A stretch of 64,000 nucleotides of DNA from Paenibacillus sp. EZ-K15 (GCF_002573715.1 NZ_PDHM01000008.1:204911-268910); one strand, 5' to 3'; counted from the stretch's first letter, positions 34,262 to 43,811 are shown. Translations and numbers: made by a program. The notes: generated from the sequence alone by a model not told the origin.

Positions 34262-34335
34262 ATTGGATACGAATTTGATATATAGGCGTGTTGGAAGCTG
34301 TGTGAATAGAATGTGGGCGGGAGAAGTGAAAAAGT
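34262..34335 (+). pseudogene. Fragment of a DUF4241 gene
   Basis: About 70 nt resemble the start of the DUF4241 gene at 45438-45953: TTGGATACGAA, then GGCGTGTTGGAAGCTGT exactly, then diverged sequence with stops. The reading frame is broken. Confidence 0.55.
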
Positions 34336-34469
34336 GCGTATCGATTTGTAAATATCTTTGGAATTAATGACCAACGCCGAACGCCTCATATCCCATAAAA
34401 TAACGACTTAGACGTATAAAATCAGGGGATTGGGAGATGAATGAATAACATCATTCAGGAGGCGATGAA

Positions 34470-35222
34470 GTGAAAAAGAAGACCAACAAGTTAAAATATA
34501 TGGCTGGCGCCTTTGTGGCCGGAGCCCTGCTGTTTACAGGGATTTTGTTCGCTGCCGCGAATCCCGAAGGAACCTTAGATGCGATTAAACACACGATGTC
34601 TAAAATAAGCCACTACGTTAACGGCAAGGACGACTCCACCACTGACGGACCATTTGCGAAACAAGGGACGGCGAACTCGGATTCTAAGATTCCTACCGGC
34701 AGCAGCGATGTACCCGCTCGCATGGTTTCGGATCCGGTTAACCAACCGGTGTACTGGGGCCAGGCTTCCAGGAAGGAATCTCTGGGGCATCCTGTAGTCA
34801 AGCTGTACAATGCGGCGGGGGAGTCTGTTGGTTCCGCTACCTTGGAGCAGATCAATGACGGGGTGAGAGTGAAGATTACCGCATCCAGCCTCATACCAGG
34901 CAAGCATGGTTTCCATGTGCATGAGAACGCGATCCAAGATGGGGATTTCAAATCTGCTGGTGGGCACTTTAATCCGACCGACAAGCACCATGGCCTTAAG
35001 CATCCGCAAGGAAGCCATGTTGGCGATATGCCGAATCTGGTCGTAGGTGCAGACGGCACCGTTGAAGCGGAGATGATCATTCAGCATGGAACTCTTGAAA
35101 AGAACCAGCCGAACTCCGTACTGGGACGCTCGCTGATCATTCATGCCGGCGAAGATGACGAAGTAACCGATCCATCCGGAAATTCCGGCGATCGGGTGGC
35201 CGGGGGAAATATCCCGGAGTAA
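34470..35222 (+). CDS. sodC: Cu/Zn superoxide dismutase, second copy
   Basis: A 250-aa duplicate of the protein at 25990-26742 with the same length, GTG start and AGGAGG leader. The SOD domain and all metal ligands are kept (FHVHE, GGHFNP, HGLKHPQGSHVGDMPN, IIHAGEDD). The copper-amine-oxidase-like N-terminal part has eroded: TGSSDVPARMVSDPVN replaces NGTTYVPVRMVSDLVG. It is probably still a secreted or anchored SOD with altered surface binding. About 100 nt of upstream sequence and the terminator are duplicated too. Confidence 0.88.
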   Translation: MKKKTNKLKYMAGAFVAGALLFTGILFAAANPEGTLDAIKHTMSKISHYVNGKDDSTTDGPFAKQGTANSDSKIPTGSSDVPARMVSDPVNQPVYWGQASRKESLGHPVVKLYNAAGESVGSATLEQINDGVRVKITASSLIPGKHGFHVHENAIQDGDFKSAGGHFNPTDKHHGLKHPQGSHVGDMPNLVVGADGTVEAEMIIQHGTLEKNQPNSVLGRSLIIHAGEDDEVTDPSGNSGDRVAGGNIPE

Positions 35223-35268
35223 TCCTGCAAGCTACAGGTAACACGTGGTTTATAGCATAGAGCCAGTG

Positions 35269-35301
35269 AAAAACGCATCTCTCTAGGGAGGTGCGTTTTT
35301 T
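35269..35301 (+). terminator. Terminator of sodC copy 2
   Basis: AAAAACGCA (35269-35277) pairs with TGCGTTTTT (35292-35300) and a T-run. It is homologous to 26790-26822. Confidence 0.75.
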
Positions 35302-35482
35302 GTGGTGGTTGTGCAGGAGGAAGCGGAAAGAGGAAACGAATCTTGCCTTCAGGAATGCTGTTGTTGTGAAATAAGTCTGAGGTAATCAAAGGATCTATGT
35401 ATTATTTATCGAAAGGTCGATAATTTGACTTCATTCCAAAAAAATGTTCATACTTCATATAACACTTGTGTGAGGTGGTAGC

Positions 35483-35713
35483 ATGGCGCAAGTTCAAAAA
35501 TGGGGGAACAGTTTAGGGATTCGCATCCCTAAGGCACTGGCTATGGAGATAGGGCTTGAGGAGGGATCAGAAATCGATCTTGACGTTAAAGATGGTCATC
35601 TTGTCATCAAACCACGGACCAACACATTGGAAGATCTACTTTCGAAAATAACGCCTGATAATCTCCATTCCGAGGTCCAAACGGGTGAGCCGCAAGGACG
35701 GGAGTCACGGTAA
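35483..35713 (+). CDS. mazE: MazE/AbrB-type antitoxin
   Basis: DNA-binding antitoxin of 76 aa with the swapped-hairpin AbrB fold: VQKWGNSLGIRIPKALA, then VKDGHLVIKP. MazE proteins bind and neutralise the MazF endoribonuclease through their C-terminal tail. A ribosome site GAGGTGG precedes the ATG. The adjoining mazF is only a remnant, so this is an orphan antitoxin that may still act as an autoregulator or protect against other MazF toxins. Confidence 0.85.
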   Translation: MAQVQKWGNSLGIRIPKALAMEIGLEEGSEIDLDVKDGHLVIKPRTNTLEDLLSKITPDNLHSEVQTGEPQGRESR

Positions 35714-35780
35714 AAGAATATTATCGCGCGACTTGGTATGGATTCAATTTAATCCACGATCCAAGAGCCTTAAGAAGCTA
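35685..35780 (+). pseudogene. mazF toxin remnant
   Basis: Starting at GTG 35685, overlapping the mazE end, the frame reads SRKDGSHGKRILSRDLVWIQ then FNPRS. This matches the MazF N-terminus (ERGDLVWIxFNP). After about 27 codons the similarity ends, although the frame stays open to 35987. The catalytic part is absent. Confidence 0.6.
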
Positions 35781-35864
35781 TTGAAGAGCTACACAGAACA
35801 ATCGGGCATCGGCAGAGATTTGGAGCTTATTAGATTGTTGTGTATTAGTGAGAAGAAGAGAACA

Positions 35865-35917
35865 AGCAGAGAGACCCGAGAATCTTCTAAGATTCTTAGA
35901 TCCCTCTGCTTTAATTT
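35865..35917. terminator. Terminator between convergent genes
   Basis: AAGCAGAG (35865-35872) pairs with CTCTGCTT (35904-35911), with an inner AGAATCTT/AAGATTCT stem, and TTAATTT follows. Confidence 0.65.
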
Positions 35918-35952
35918 CAATATTCGCTTAAATCTATCCATCATTCCCCCCT

Positions 35953-37518
35953 TCAGCCCTGCTGCTGCCGATATTCGAGCGGGGTGAGGCCGCAGTGTTT
36001 TTTAAACACCTGGGAGAAGTAAGAGAAGTTGGAGTAACCTACCTTGGAAGCAATGAGATGCACTGGAATGTGCGTGCTCATTAACAATGATTTCGAGATT
36101 TCCATTTTCCGCGTGATAATAAAGTCATTCAGGGATATGCCCTTCGCTTTCTTGAACAACCGGGATAAGTATTCCGGGTTCAGATAGATGGCTTCCGCTA
36201 CTTCCGCACGGCTGAAGTTCTTCTCGATGTTCTGATTGATGTAATCAATGGCTCGTTCAATGGGGGAAAGGGCATGGTCAGCCTCTCCGGCATGCTCTTG
36301 AACATAATCAAGCGTGAAATGGACCAGGTCGATCATCTTATCCAGTGATGTATAAGCTTCGATATAGTCGGCATAAGGATATTGCTCAAAAAAGATGTCG
36401 TTCACTTCCAGCTTCAGCTGGTTAACCGCTGTCAAGAATATTTGGATAAAGTCCTGATGAAACCTGGCCAGAAATTCAGCAGACATAATCCCCAACTGCT
36501 TTTGCTGAAGGAGGTAGCTATGGATCTGATCCCGCACGTTCTTAATGCTGTTATGGGATATGAGCATGGACCAGTTCTGCATGTTGGGAAAGGAGTAGGA
36601 ACTATCCTTGATCTTGTTCAGATGCTGCATCGTAAAGACTTTGCTGTATAAAGCGACATTTTGCTGCCGCATATGGCAGAGTGCTTTATAGTGTAGTTTA
36701 AGCTTTTCCGGTTCCCCGATATCCGAAATATAGCAGGCAGCCGAGCAGCCGAGCTCATTTTGTGCCATGTCGATAAATTGCTTCATCAATTCCGAGATGG
36801 GGGCATCGAATACACCCTCCGTATAAAGAAGTGTCAAATAATTCACCTGATCCAGCTGCACGAACAGCAGGTCGAGGTTATAAGGCTCTATGAGCTTCGA
36901 TACGATACTTCTCAGCTCATATTTTATGGTCTCTATGTTCGGATTTGAATTCGTAAGCTGGATCAGGATGGAACCGAATTGGGCGTGAGCAGAGACGGAA
37001 ATATGGATATTGCTCAAATCTCGCAGCAGCTGCTGCGGATGCATTCGGGAATCCAGCATGAAGCTGCGGACACAGTTCTCGAGCAGCAATTCTTCATTTT
37101 GCCGCCAATAGGCACCATACTCATAAATTTGCCGCATGTGGGTATTGGCATGAATCTTATGGATCGCACGCTCAATGGATGCTTGAATATCTTCGTACCT
37201 GGCAGGCTGGAGAATATAATCGAAGCAGCCAAGCTGAATGGCTTCCTGCGCATATTCAAATTCGGAATAAGAAGACAGGAAGATACACTCAATGGCAGGG
37301 AATTGAGCTTTTACCCATTTGAACAACTCCAGTCCATTCTCCAGCGGCATTTCGATGTCACACAGCATAATATGTACATGATGATGATTTAATAGTGTTC
37401 TGACTTCGTCCGGGCCATACGCGGGATACACATGATCGATATGCAGCTCCTGCCAATTGACTCCTGCTATAACTCCTTGCACAACATCATATTGATCATC
37501 CACCACTAGAACGTTCAT
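35953..37518 (-). CDS. yesN: YesN-type response regulator with AraC output domain
   Basis: Regulator of 521 aa. The receiver domain (VLVVDDQYD at the start, phospho-acceptor Asp in MLCDIEMPLENGLELF) is followed by a long middle region and a C-terminal AraC double helix-turn-helix (RAEVAEAIYLNPEYLSRLFK, HLIASKVGYSNFSYFSQVFK). AAGGAGG supports ATG 37518. It overlaps the kinase gene end by 23 nt. It is probably phosphorylated by that kinase and activates the transporter operon at 39364-42768. Confidence 0.92.
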   Translation of the reverse strand: MNVLVVDDQYDVVQGVIAGVNWQELHIDHVYPAYGPDEVRTLLNHHHVHIMLCDIEMPLENGLELFKWVKAQFPAIECIFLSSYSEFEYAQEAIQLGCFDYILQPARYEDIQASIERAIHKIHANTHMRQIYEYGAYWRQNEELLLENCVRSFMLDSRMHPQQLLRDLSNIHISVSAHAQFGSILIQLTNSNPNIETIKYELRSIVSKLIEPYNLDLLFVQLDQVNYLTLLYTEGVFDAPISELMKQFIDMAQNELGCSAACYISDIGEPEKLKLHYKALCHMRQQNVALYSKVFTMQHLNKIKDSSYSFPNMQNWSMLISHNSIKNVRDQIHSYLLQQKQLGIMSAEFLARFHQDFIQIFLTAVNQLKLEVNDIFFEQYPYADYIEAYTSLDKMIDLVHFTLDYVQEHAGEADHALSPIERAIDYINQNIEKNFSRAEVAEAIYLNPEYLSRLFKKAKGISLNDFIITRKMEISKSLLMSTHIPVHLIASKVGYSNFSYFSQVFKKHCGLTPLEYRQQQG

Positions 37519-39190
37519 AAGCTTCCTCCTTGCCTTGTATTCTTGCATGGATCGGGATTATGATTTCGGCAACCGCACCTTTCTCTGTGTTGAAAAAGGC
37601 AAGCATGGCCCGCTCCCCGTACAGCATGGACAAGCGATGACGCACATTGCTGATTCCGATATGGGCATCCTTATAGAAGCTGCTGTCCCCATGATTCAGC
37701 TCATGCAGAATCGAATCCGTAAAGCCGTCGCCATTATCCTGAATGGTGATATCCGCATAATCTCCATCGTCACTCTCCAGCAGAATCGCTTTAATCTCGA
37801 CCCGCAGCTGTTCATTCGGCTTCGTTGCATATTTGATGCTGTTCTCCACGAAGGCCTGAATGGATAGAGGCGGTATCGTAAAATCCTTCAAGGCGCTATC
37901 GACGCTGTATTCACACAGCGGCGGAACATGATGAGCAATTTGCTGAATCCGAATATAGTTCAGAACATGATCTAGCTCCTGCTGAAGGGAGACAAGCTGC
38001 AGATTATCCTTGAAATTGTAGCGTAGGTGGTTGGATATCGCCAGGATCATATGCTGAATGCGCTCGTAGCTTTGCTGCTGGGCCATCCCGTACAGGCTTT
38101 TCAAGCAGTTCAGAAAGAAATGGGGGCGAATTTGCAGCTGCAAATGCTGCAGCTCTGCCTTCTGCCGTTCAATCTCATGTTCATAGGCGACAATCTTCAA
38201 GTGATTGACCTGGGTTGTCAAATGGTTAAATGCTGCACCTACCTGCTTGAACTCTTCGATGCGGTATTCTTCTCTTAGCTCCTGTGCTGAGCCTTTGCCA
38301 ATGCTCGTCATCAGGCGATGCCAAGGAGAGAGGAGCGACCGGTTGAAGAAGAATAAGCTGATGATCACAAGTATAATCGTGAACAAGGACAGCGCGAACA
38401 ATAGAGCAAGCCCTCCCTTGAATACATCCGGCTTCGGTACAGCAAAGATCAATTGAAGGTTCGTATTCTGAATGGGCTGGCTGATCATGATAAAGTTGTT
38501 GTTATATTCGTTTAATTGGAGCTCGTGGTCTGCGACGAATGGTTTATTCGTCAGCGGAGCGCCTTGATTGTTGGCGTAAATCACCTCGGTTCCTTTTTGC
38601 ACAAGATCCATCGAATGGATCTGATCAAAATCCACCATGGCAGCGGCATACGTGCCGTTTTTTCCGAGCAGTCTGAAAAGATAGGCTTTACCTTCAACTT
38701 CGAAAGCGAGCCAACCCGCGTTATAATGGTTCTCTGCCTGCTGCGTCAATGTACGCATCTGCAGCCGAATGGCTTCTTTCGTTTCATAACTGTACCCGTT
38801 ATCAAAAATGTCGCGATAAGTGTCATTGATAGCACTATATATAAAAAAAGCGTTAGCCAAGTCATACGAGTTCAGAGCCGTATTGAATTGCGTCATAATT
38901 TCATGAGACGCAACATGAGCCCGAAGCGCGCTGACAGGACTGCTCAGCGTTGCATAATTGTAATCGCTTACGGCAACGTTGGATAAAAAATTATCGATGG
39001 CATCCAGATCGTTTTGCAAATTTTGAGCGTATAATGCGTAGGATTGCTGATTCGATTCGACAAATTTCGCATTAAACGCGTAATAGGAATAGAAGTTGAA
39101 CGCAAGCAGCATCCCGATTAGCGGGAACGTAATCACCAATAATGCGCGAAATATATTCATTTTAAATGAAGCGCTGTACCTTCTTTTCAT
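37496..39190 (-). CDS. yesM: YesM-type sensor histidine kinase
   Basis: Membrane kinase of 564 aa. Two hydrophobic segments (near residues 13-33 and about 275-300) flank an extracellular sensor domain of about 240 aa. A HAMP-like linker, the LytS/YesM histidine motif IRPHFFLNCLKSLYGMAQ, N-box FVENSIKYAT and G-boxes DNGDGFTD and GISNVRHRL follow. It starts the kinase-regulator operon. Minus-strand TGATATAAT (39224-39232) is a likely extended -10. It probably senses a sugar or its binding-protein complex. Confidence 0.92.
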   Translation of the reverse strand: MKRRYSASFKMNIFRALLVITFPLIGMLLAFNFYSYYAFNAKFVESNQQSYALYAQNLQNDLDAIDNFLSNVAVSDYNYATLSSPVSALRAHVASHEIMTQFNTALNSYDLANAFFIYSAINDTYRDIFDNGYSYETKEAIRLQMRTLTQQAENHYNAGWLAFEVEGKAYLFRLLGKNGTYAAAMVDFDQIHSMDLVQKGTEVIYANNQGAPLTNKPFVADHELQLNEYNNNFIMISQPIQNTNLQLIFAVPKPDVFKGGLALLFALSLFTIILVIISLFFFNRSLLSPWHRLMTSIGKGSAQELREEYRIEEFKQVGAAFNHLTTQVNHLKIVAYEHEIERQKAELQHLQLQIRPHFFLNCLKSLYGMAQQQSYERIQHMILAISNHLRYNFKDNLQLVSLQQELDHVLNYIRIQQIAHHVPPLCEYSVDSALKDFTIPPLSIQAFVENSIKYATKPNEQLRVEIKAILLESDDGDYADITIQDNGDGFTDSILHELNHGDSSFYKDAHIGISNVRHRLSMLYGERAMLAFFNTEKGAVAEIIIPIHARIQGKEEAYERSSGG

Positions 39191-39223
39191 GATGTGGTCA
39201 CCTAGGATTTAATATGTTTGTAT

Positions 39224-39232
39224 ATTATATCA
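39224..39232 (-). promoter_or_regulatory. Extended -10 promoter of yesM-yesN
   Basis: The minus strand reads TGATATAAT about 35 nt before the kinase start codon. Confidence 0.5.
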
Positions 39233-39286
39233 CGTAAGACATCTGGATCAGGCTGAACAAGTTATTTCCATGAAAATCATGATTTC

Positions 39287-39349
39287 AAAAAAAGGACAAT
39301 AGGCCAGCAAGGTGATGAACATTCATGCTGTGCTTCTTGTCCTTTTTTG
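39287..39349 (-). terminator. Terminator of the sugar transporter operon
   Basis: AAAAAAAGGACAA (39287-39299) pairs with TTGTCCTTTTTT (39337-39348). It separates the transporter operon from yesMN. Confidence 0.8.
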
Positions 39350-39363
39350 TGAGAAAGCAAGGT

Positions 39364-40251
39364 CTAACCTTTAACGGCTCCAACCGTAATCCCTTTTACG
39401 AAATACCTTTGGAAGAATGGGTACACCATCATAATCGGTAAAGCCCCGACGACGGCGATCGCCATCTTAATCCCTACGCTAGGCATATTGGATGCAATTT
39501 CACTAGCGTTGCCGCCAGCTCCCCCGCTTGCAAGGAATCTAACATCCTGCAGCATCGTATTCAGCATATTTTGTACACTGAACAAGCTATGATCCGTTAA
39601 GTAATACAGACCGTTTCTCCAGTCGTTCCAATAGTTGAGTCCAATGAGGAGCGACAGCGTCGCGACCATCGGCAGCGACATGGGGAGAACGATGCGGAAG
39701 AGAATGCGGAATTCTCCGGCACCGTCGATTCTTCCGGCTTCAATGACTTCGTCAGGTATGGTCGTCGTAAAGTACGTACGCATCATGATGACATAGAAGG
39801 CATTGAGCAGCAGGGCGGGAATGATCAAAGCCCAAATTGTATTATCAATGTTTAAATAGCGGGTCCACATAATATAGGTAGGTACTAACCCGCCGTTGAA
39901 CAGCATCGTGAAAAAGACGAAGAAAGCGAATTTTCCGCGATGGGGCAAATCTCTTCTGGAGAGAGGGTAAGCCAGCAATACGGTGATTATCAAGCTGGTA
40001 ACCGTGCCGACAACCGTGACGAAGACAGTGATGCCGTAGGCACGTACAATCGTATCGAGTCTTTCATACATGTACGCATAGCTTTCCAAACTGAACTTCT
40101 CGGGAAACAGCGAGTAACCGTTCCGGATCAGTGTGCCCTCATCGGTAAAGGAAGAGACGACTAGCAGTACAAACGGAAACAAGCAGAATATCATGAACAA
40201 GAACATTAGAATATTCGCTATGATCTGAAACGCTCTACTATTATCAACCAT
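39364..40251 (-). CDS. Carbohydrate ABC transporter permease (LplC/YtcP-like)
   Basis: Inner-membrane permease of 295 aa with six helices. The EAA loop reads EAGRIDGAGEFRILFRIVLP, and the C-terminus ends FFQRYFVKGITVGAVKG, the typical end of LplC/YtcP proteins. It is the last gene of a binding protein-permease-permease operon with no ATPase, as is common where MsmX-type ATPases serve several transporters. It starts 18 nt after the other permease. Confidence 0.92.
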   Translation of the reverse strand: MVDNSRAFQIIANILMFLFMIFCLFPFVLLVVSSFTDEGTLIRNGYSLFPEKFSLESYAYMYERLDTIVRAYGITVFVTVVGTVTSLIITVLLAYPLSRRDLPHRGKFAFFVFFTMLFNGGLVPTYIMWTRYLNIDNTIWALIIPALLLNAFYVIMMRTYFTTTIPDEVIEAGRIDGAGEFRILFRIVLPMSLPMVATLSLLIGLNYWNDWRNGLYYLTDHSLFSVQNMLNTMLQDVRFLASGGAGGNASEIASNMPSVGIKMAIAVVGALPIMMVYPFFQRYFVKGITVGAVKG

Positions 40252-40269
40252 GTTCGAATCTCCTTTGCG

Positions 40270-41229
40270 TCAGAATAGCGCGTTCTCTTTGCTGAATTTA
40301 ATAACGAGTCGATTGGCGATGTAGACAAGCGTGAATCCGACCAGCGATTGGTACACACCTGCGGCAGAGGACATGCCCACATCGTTCAATTTGATCAAGC
40401 CGCGATAAACATAGGTGTCAATCGTATTGGTAACATCGTAAAGCGGACCGGAATCCATCGGTACCTGGTAGAACAGTCCGAAGTCGGAATAGAATATCGT
40501 TCCGATTGCAAGCAGCACGAGCGTAATCATCGTTGGCTTCAGAGAAGGCAATGTGATATGAACGATCTGCTTCCACCGGTTCGCCCCATCAATTACAGCC
40601 GCTTCATAGTAGCCCCGATCAATGCCGACTACGGTCGCGTAGTAGATGATGCAGCTATACCCGACGGTTTTCCATAGATGCACAATCGTCAAGATATAGG
40701 GCCAGTATTTCGGCTCCGTGTACCATGAAATGCTCTTCAGTCCGAGAGGCTCCAGAATGGAGTGATTGATAAAACCGGACTCGGAGCTAAACAGGGCGAA
40801 TACAAGATAACTTACGACAACAATGGAAATCAGATAAGGCAGCAGGATAATCGTTTGGTAGCTCTTTTTCCAAAACTTCGAACGAATTTCATTTAAGACT
40901 ATGGCAATGGCAACGGCTAAGACAGTCCCCAAAATAATAAAAGCAAGGTTGTATCCCAGGGTGTTTCGGGTAATGATCCATGCCTCCTTCGTCTTGAAGA
41001 GATATTCAAAGTTGCTTAGGCCTGCAAACGGGCTATCGATGATGCCTTTATTCCAGTTAATATGTTTAAACGCGATGATGATGCCAGCCATTGGTACATA
41101 GTTGTTGATCAGCAGGTAAATAAGGCCTGGAATCATCATGATGTACATGGGAATAAAGCGTTTAATACTGGTTTTTCCAGCTCTTTTTACCTTTGGTGCC
41201 GCCATGATGGCCATTCTCCTTTCAGCCAA
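40270..41229 (-). CDS. Carbohydrate ABC transporter permease (LplB/YteP-like)
   Basis: Permease of 319 aa with six helices. The EAA motif reads EAAVIDGANRWKQIVHITLP. The openings IPMYIMMIPGLIYLLINNYVP and AFKHINWNKGI are standard for the LplB/YteP group. It pairs with the following permease and the upstream lipoprotein. The substrate is probably an oligosaccharide or polysaccharide fragment. Confidence 0.92.
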   Translation of the reverse strand: MAERRMAIMAAPKVKRAGKTSIKRFIPMYIMMIPGLIYLLINNYVPMAGIIIAFKHINWNKGIIDSPFAGLSNFEYLFKTKEAWIITRNTLGYNLAFIILGTVLAVAIAIVLNEIRSKFWKKSYQTIILLPYLISIVVVSYLVFALFSSESGFINHSILEPLGLKSISWYTEPKYWPYILTIVHLWKTVGYSCIIYYATVVGIDRGYYEAAVIDGANRWKQIVHITLPSLKPTMITLVLLAIGTIFYSDFGLFYQVPMDSGPLYDVTNTIDTYVYRGLIKLNDVGMSSAAGVYQSLVGFTLVYIANRLVIKFSKENALF

Positions 41230-41244
41230 TAATCGAAAAAAAGA

Positions 41245-42768
41245 TTATTTATTGTTAGCAGCCCACTTATCAAGTTGGGATTGCTTCTCGGCAATAATGT
41301 CGTCAATGCCGGCATCCTTCAGTTCCTTCTGGAAGATCGGCAGCGCCGTCTCAGGGTCAAGAACCCCGCACATCAAAGCTTCGTGATACTTAGCAACGAC
41401 GTTGGACGCCGCCGTCATCTGGTTTCGTACACGGCTTGAATCAAAGGTGAAGCCGTATGCTGCAGAGCGGATGGCAGTATTGTTAAATTCCTTCTGAACT
41501 TCCCAATAATCGGCCGGGTTTCCTTTCCATACATGACCAATGGTTTGGTTCGTCCAGATCCAGCCTCCAGTCGGCGGGTATCCACTGTTGCCGCCATTCA
41601 CGCCTTCAGGGAAATCGATCATGGATTGTCCATTCACAGCATCGCCAACCGTTACATAGTGCTTGTCTTGAATACCGTAGATCAAGAGATTCACAATTTC
41701 AGGATCGGTATACATCAGATTCAGCAATTTCATAGCGGCTTCAGGATGTTCGCTGCCGCTGCTGATCGCCCATGTAGCCATTTGTACGTCAGAGGTTGTT
41801 GTATAAGGAGGAATGATTTCGGATACGACGATTTCCGTGTTCCAATTTCTTGTCTCCTGAACGGCAAATCCAGGCTTCAGGTTGGCAAATCCACCAAATG
41901 CGCTGCCTGCTTTCATCAGCGTGCCGGTACTTTCCGTATTGTTAATCGCATCTTTCATGATGAGACCGGATTGATACCATTTGTGCATGCGTGTAACAAA
42001 ATCTTTGTATAAGTCCGTTTCATACAAGTTGACAACCTTTAATTCCTTGCCAAAATCCATCAATACACCAAGGTTGGTCATATCGTCGCCGAGCGTATCC
42101 CAGCCCCAGTTACGAACCAGCTCACCATTCGATGGAACGACAGGGATCACGTCAGGTTCATTCTTGCGGATCGTTGTCAGCGCTTCTTCCAACTGATCGA
42201 GTGTTTTGATATTGGCGTAATCGATGTTGTATTGATCCGCCAAGTCTTTTCTCATTTGGAAGCCGTAGGCCTTGGCAAGGTCGCGACCTGTCGTAATGCC
42301 GTAAATGTCATCGCCTATGCGTCCGCTCTCGATGTACTCAGGACCGATTTCTTTAACGAGGTCTTGACCATACTTCTCAAGCAAATCGTTAAGCGGGATG
42401 ATCTGACCGTTGTTGGCAACCGTAGCCAATGGCGTCATGTAGATCGGAAGCAAGTCCACTCCCTTACCGGAGGCCATCATCATCGTTGTCTGCTGTACAT
42501 AACTTCCGTAAGCAATGTACGTAAGGTCCATTTCGACGTTAAGCTTTTCTCTCGTGATTTTGTTAACGGCCTCCACGACCTCGGCGGTATCTTTCTTGCT
42601 GGATCCCATCATCACAACGTTGAGCTTCACAAGCTCCTTTTCCTTCAAGTCTCCTTCAGCGGCAGGTCCCTCGTTCTTAGCACCAGTTCCCGCATCTTTG
42701 CCTCCGCAACCAGTAAGGATTGAAAGCGCTGTTATAATAACCAGTGCGCATGACAGTATTCGTTTCAT
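41245..42768 (-). CDS. Extracellular solute-binding lipoprotein (LipO/YtcQ-like)
   Basis: Lipoprotein of 507 aa. The signal peptide is followed by lipobox ILTGC, then an Asp/Glu-rich linker and a large two-domain binding fold, the size class of YtcQ/LipO proteins. The frame extends to 42909, but ATG 42768 with GAAGGG upstream gives a proper signal sequence. It is the first gene of the three-gene transporter operon, likely controlled by YesMN. Confidence 0.9.
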   Translation of the reverse strand: MKRILSCALVIITALSILTGCGGKDAGTGAKNEGPAAEGDLKEKELVKLNVVMMGSSKKDTAEVVEAVNKITREKLNVEMDLTYIAYGSYVQQTTMMMASGKGVDLLPIYMTPLATVANNGQIIPLNDLLEKYGQDLVKEIGPEYIESGRIGDDIYGITTGRDLAKAYGFQMRKDLADQYNIDYANIKTLDQLEEALTTIRKNEPDVIPVVPSNGELVRNWGWDTLGDDMTNLGVLMDFGKELKVVNLYETDLYKDFVTRMHKWYQSGLIMKDAINNTESTGTLMKAGSAFGGFANLKPGFAVQETRNWNTEIVVSEIIPPYTTTSDVQMATWAISSGSEHPEAAMKLLNLMYTDPEIVNLLIYGIQDKHYVTVGDAVNGQSMIDFPEGVNGGNSGYPPTGGWIWTNQTIGHVWKGNPADYWEVQKEFNNTAIRSAAYGFTFDSSRVRNQMTAASNVVAKYHEALMCGVLDPETALPIFQKELKDAGIDDIIAEKQSQLDKWAANNK

Positions 42769-42977
42769 TTTGACAACACCCTTCTCTAGTAGAATCTTGT
42801 TTAATATCTTAACAAACAAGGTGAACGCGTATCTGTAAAAATAATGTCTTAAATGATTGAAAAAATGACTTGTTGTCCGGGAAGCCGCATTTGTTGATTT
42901 ACCTATCATATGATTGTGCTATGATGTTGCTGGAATCTATGCCATGAACTTAACATCAGAAATGAGGCGGATTAGGC

Positions 42978-43724
42978 ATGACAACTCTGAAGGTTGCGTT
43001 ACAGCTGTATACTTTGCGCGATTACGATCAGGAAGATTTCGCTGCGAAGCTTAGAAAGGTAAGCGAGGCCGGTTATGATGGCGTTGAATTTGCGGGATTT
43101 GCTGATATTCCGGCAGAAGAGATGAAGGCGATACTGGATAAGACGGGGCTGAAAGCAATGGGCAGCCATACGCGAATGGAGGAGCTGCTGGATCATCTGG
43201 ATGAAGTGATTGCTTACAATCAAGTGATCGGTTCCTCCTATATCGTTATCCCTTACTATAAGATCGAATCGATGGAAGACGTACATAGCCTGATCGCGAT
43301 CGTGAAAGAGATGGGTCCGAAGATCAGAGCAGCCGGTATGGATCTTCTATATCATAACCATTATCATGAGTTCATGAATGAGTTCGGTGATCAACCCATA
43401 CTCGAAATGCTGCGAGAAGCAACAACGGAAGCGGAACTTAACTTTGAAATCGACATGTTCTGGACAACGCATGCTGACCGTGAGCCTGTGGAGGTCATGG
43501 ATCGCTTCGGTTCGCGCTGCAAGACGGTTCACGTAAAGGACATGGTCAATAAGGAAGACAAAGAGATGACAGAGGTAGGAACGGGCATACTTGATCTGAA
43601 AGGCATTATCGACAAGGCCAAGTCCTCGGGCTATGAGTGGGTCGTTGTTGAGCAGGACCGCATTAAGATCGATGGCTATGAGAGTGTCAAGGTTTCGCTC
43701 GACCATGTGAAAGCAATGCTATAG
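42978..43724 (+). CDS. Sugar phosphate isomerase/epimerase (xylose isomerase-like TIM barrel)
   Basis: TIM-barrel protein of 248 aa. LQLYTLRD opens the barrel, GYDGVEFAGF is the second strand, and metal ligands are likely in LYHNHYHEF, NFEIDMFW and VHVKDM, as in the AP-endonuclease-2 superfamily. GAGGCGG precedes the ATG. It is divergent from the sugar transporter operon and probably isomerises or epimerises the imported sugar. A strong terminator follows. Confidence 0.9.
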   Translation: MTTLKVALQLYTLRDYDQEDFAAKLRKVSEAGYDGVEFAGFADIPAEEMKAILDKTGLKAMGSHTRMEELLDHLDEVIAYNQVIGSSYIVIPYYKIESMEDVHSLIAIVKEMGPKIRAAGMDLLYHNHYHEFMNEFGDQPILEMLREATTEAELNFEIDMFWTTHADREPVEVMDRFGSRCKTVHVKDMVNKEDKEMTEVGTGILDLKGIIDKAKSSGYEWVVVEQDRIKIDGYESVKVSLDHVKAML

Positions 43725-43772
43725 GGGGCATTTGACCGGTGTCTGCTCAGGGTAATTAGACATAACGAAATA

Positions 43773-43811
43773 AAGGCCCGAACGCTATTAGTGTTCGCGG
43801 CCTTGTTTTGT
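43773..43811 (+). terminator. Rho-independent terminator
   Basis: AAGGCC-CGAAC (43773-43783) pairs with GTTCG-CGGCCTT (to 43804), then GTTTTG. Confidence 0.75.
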
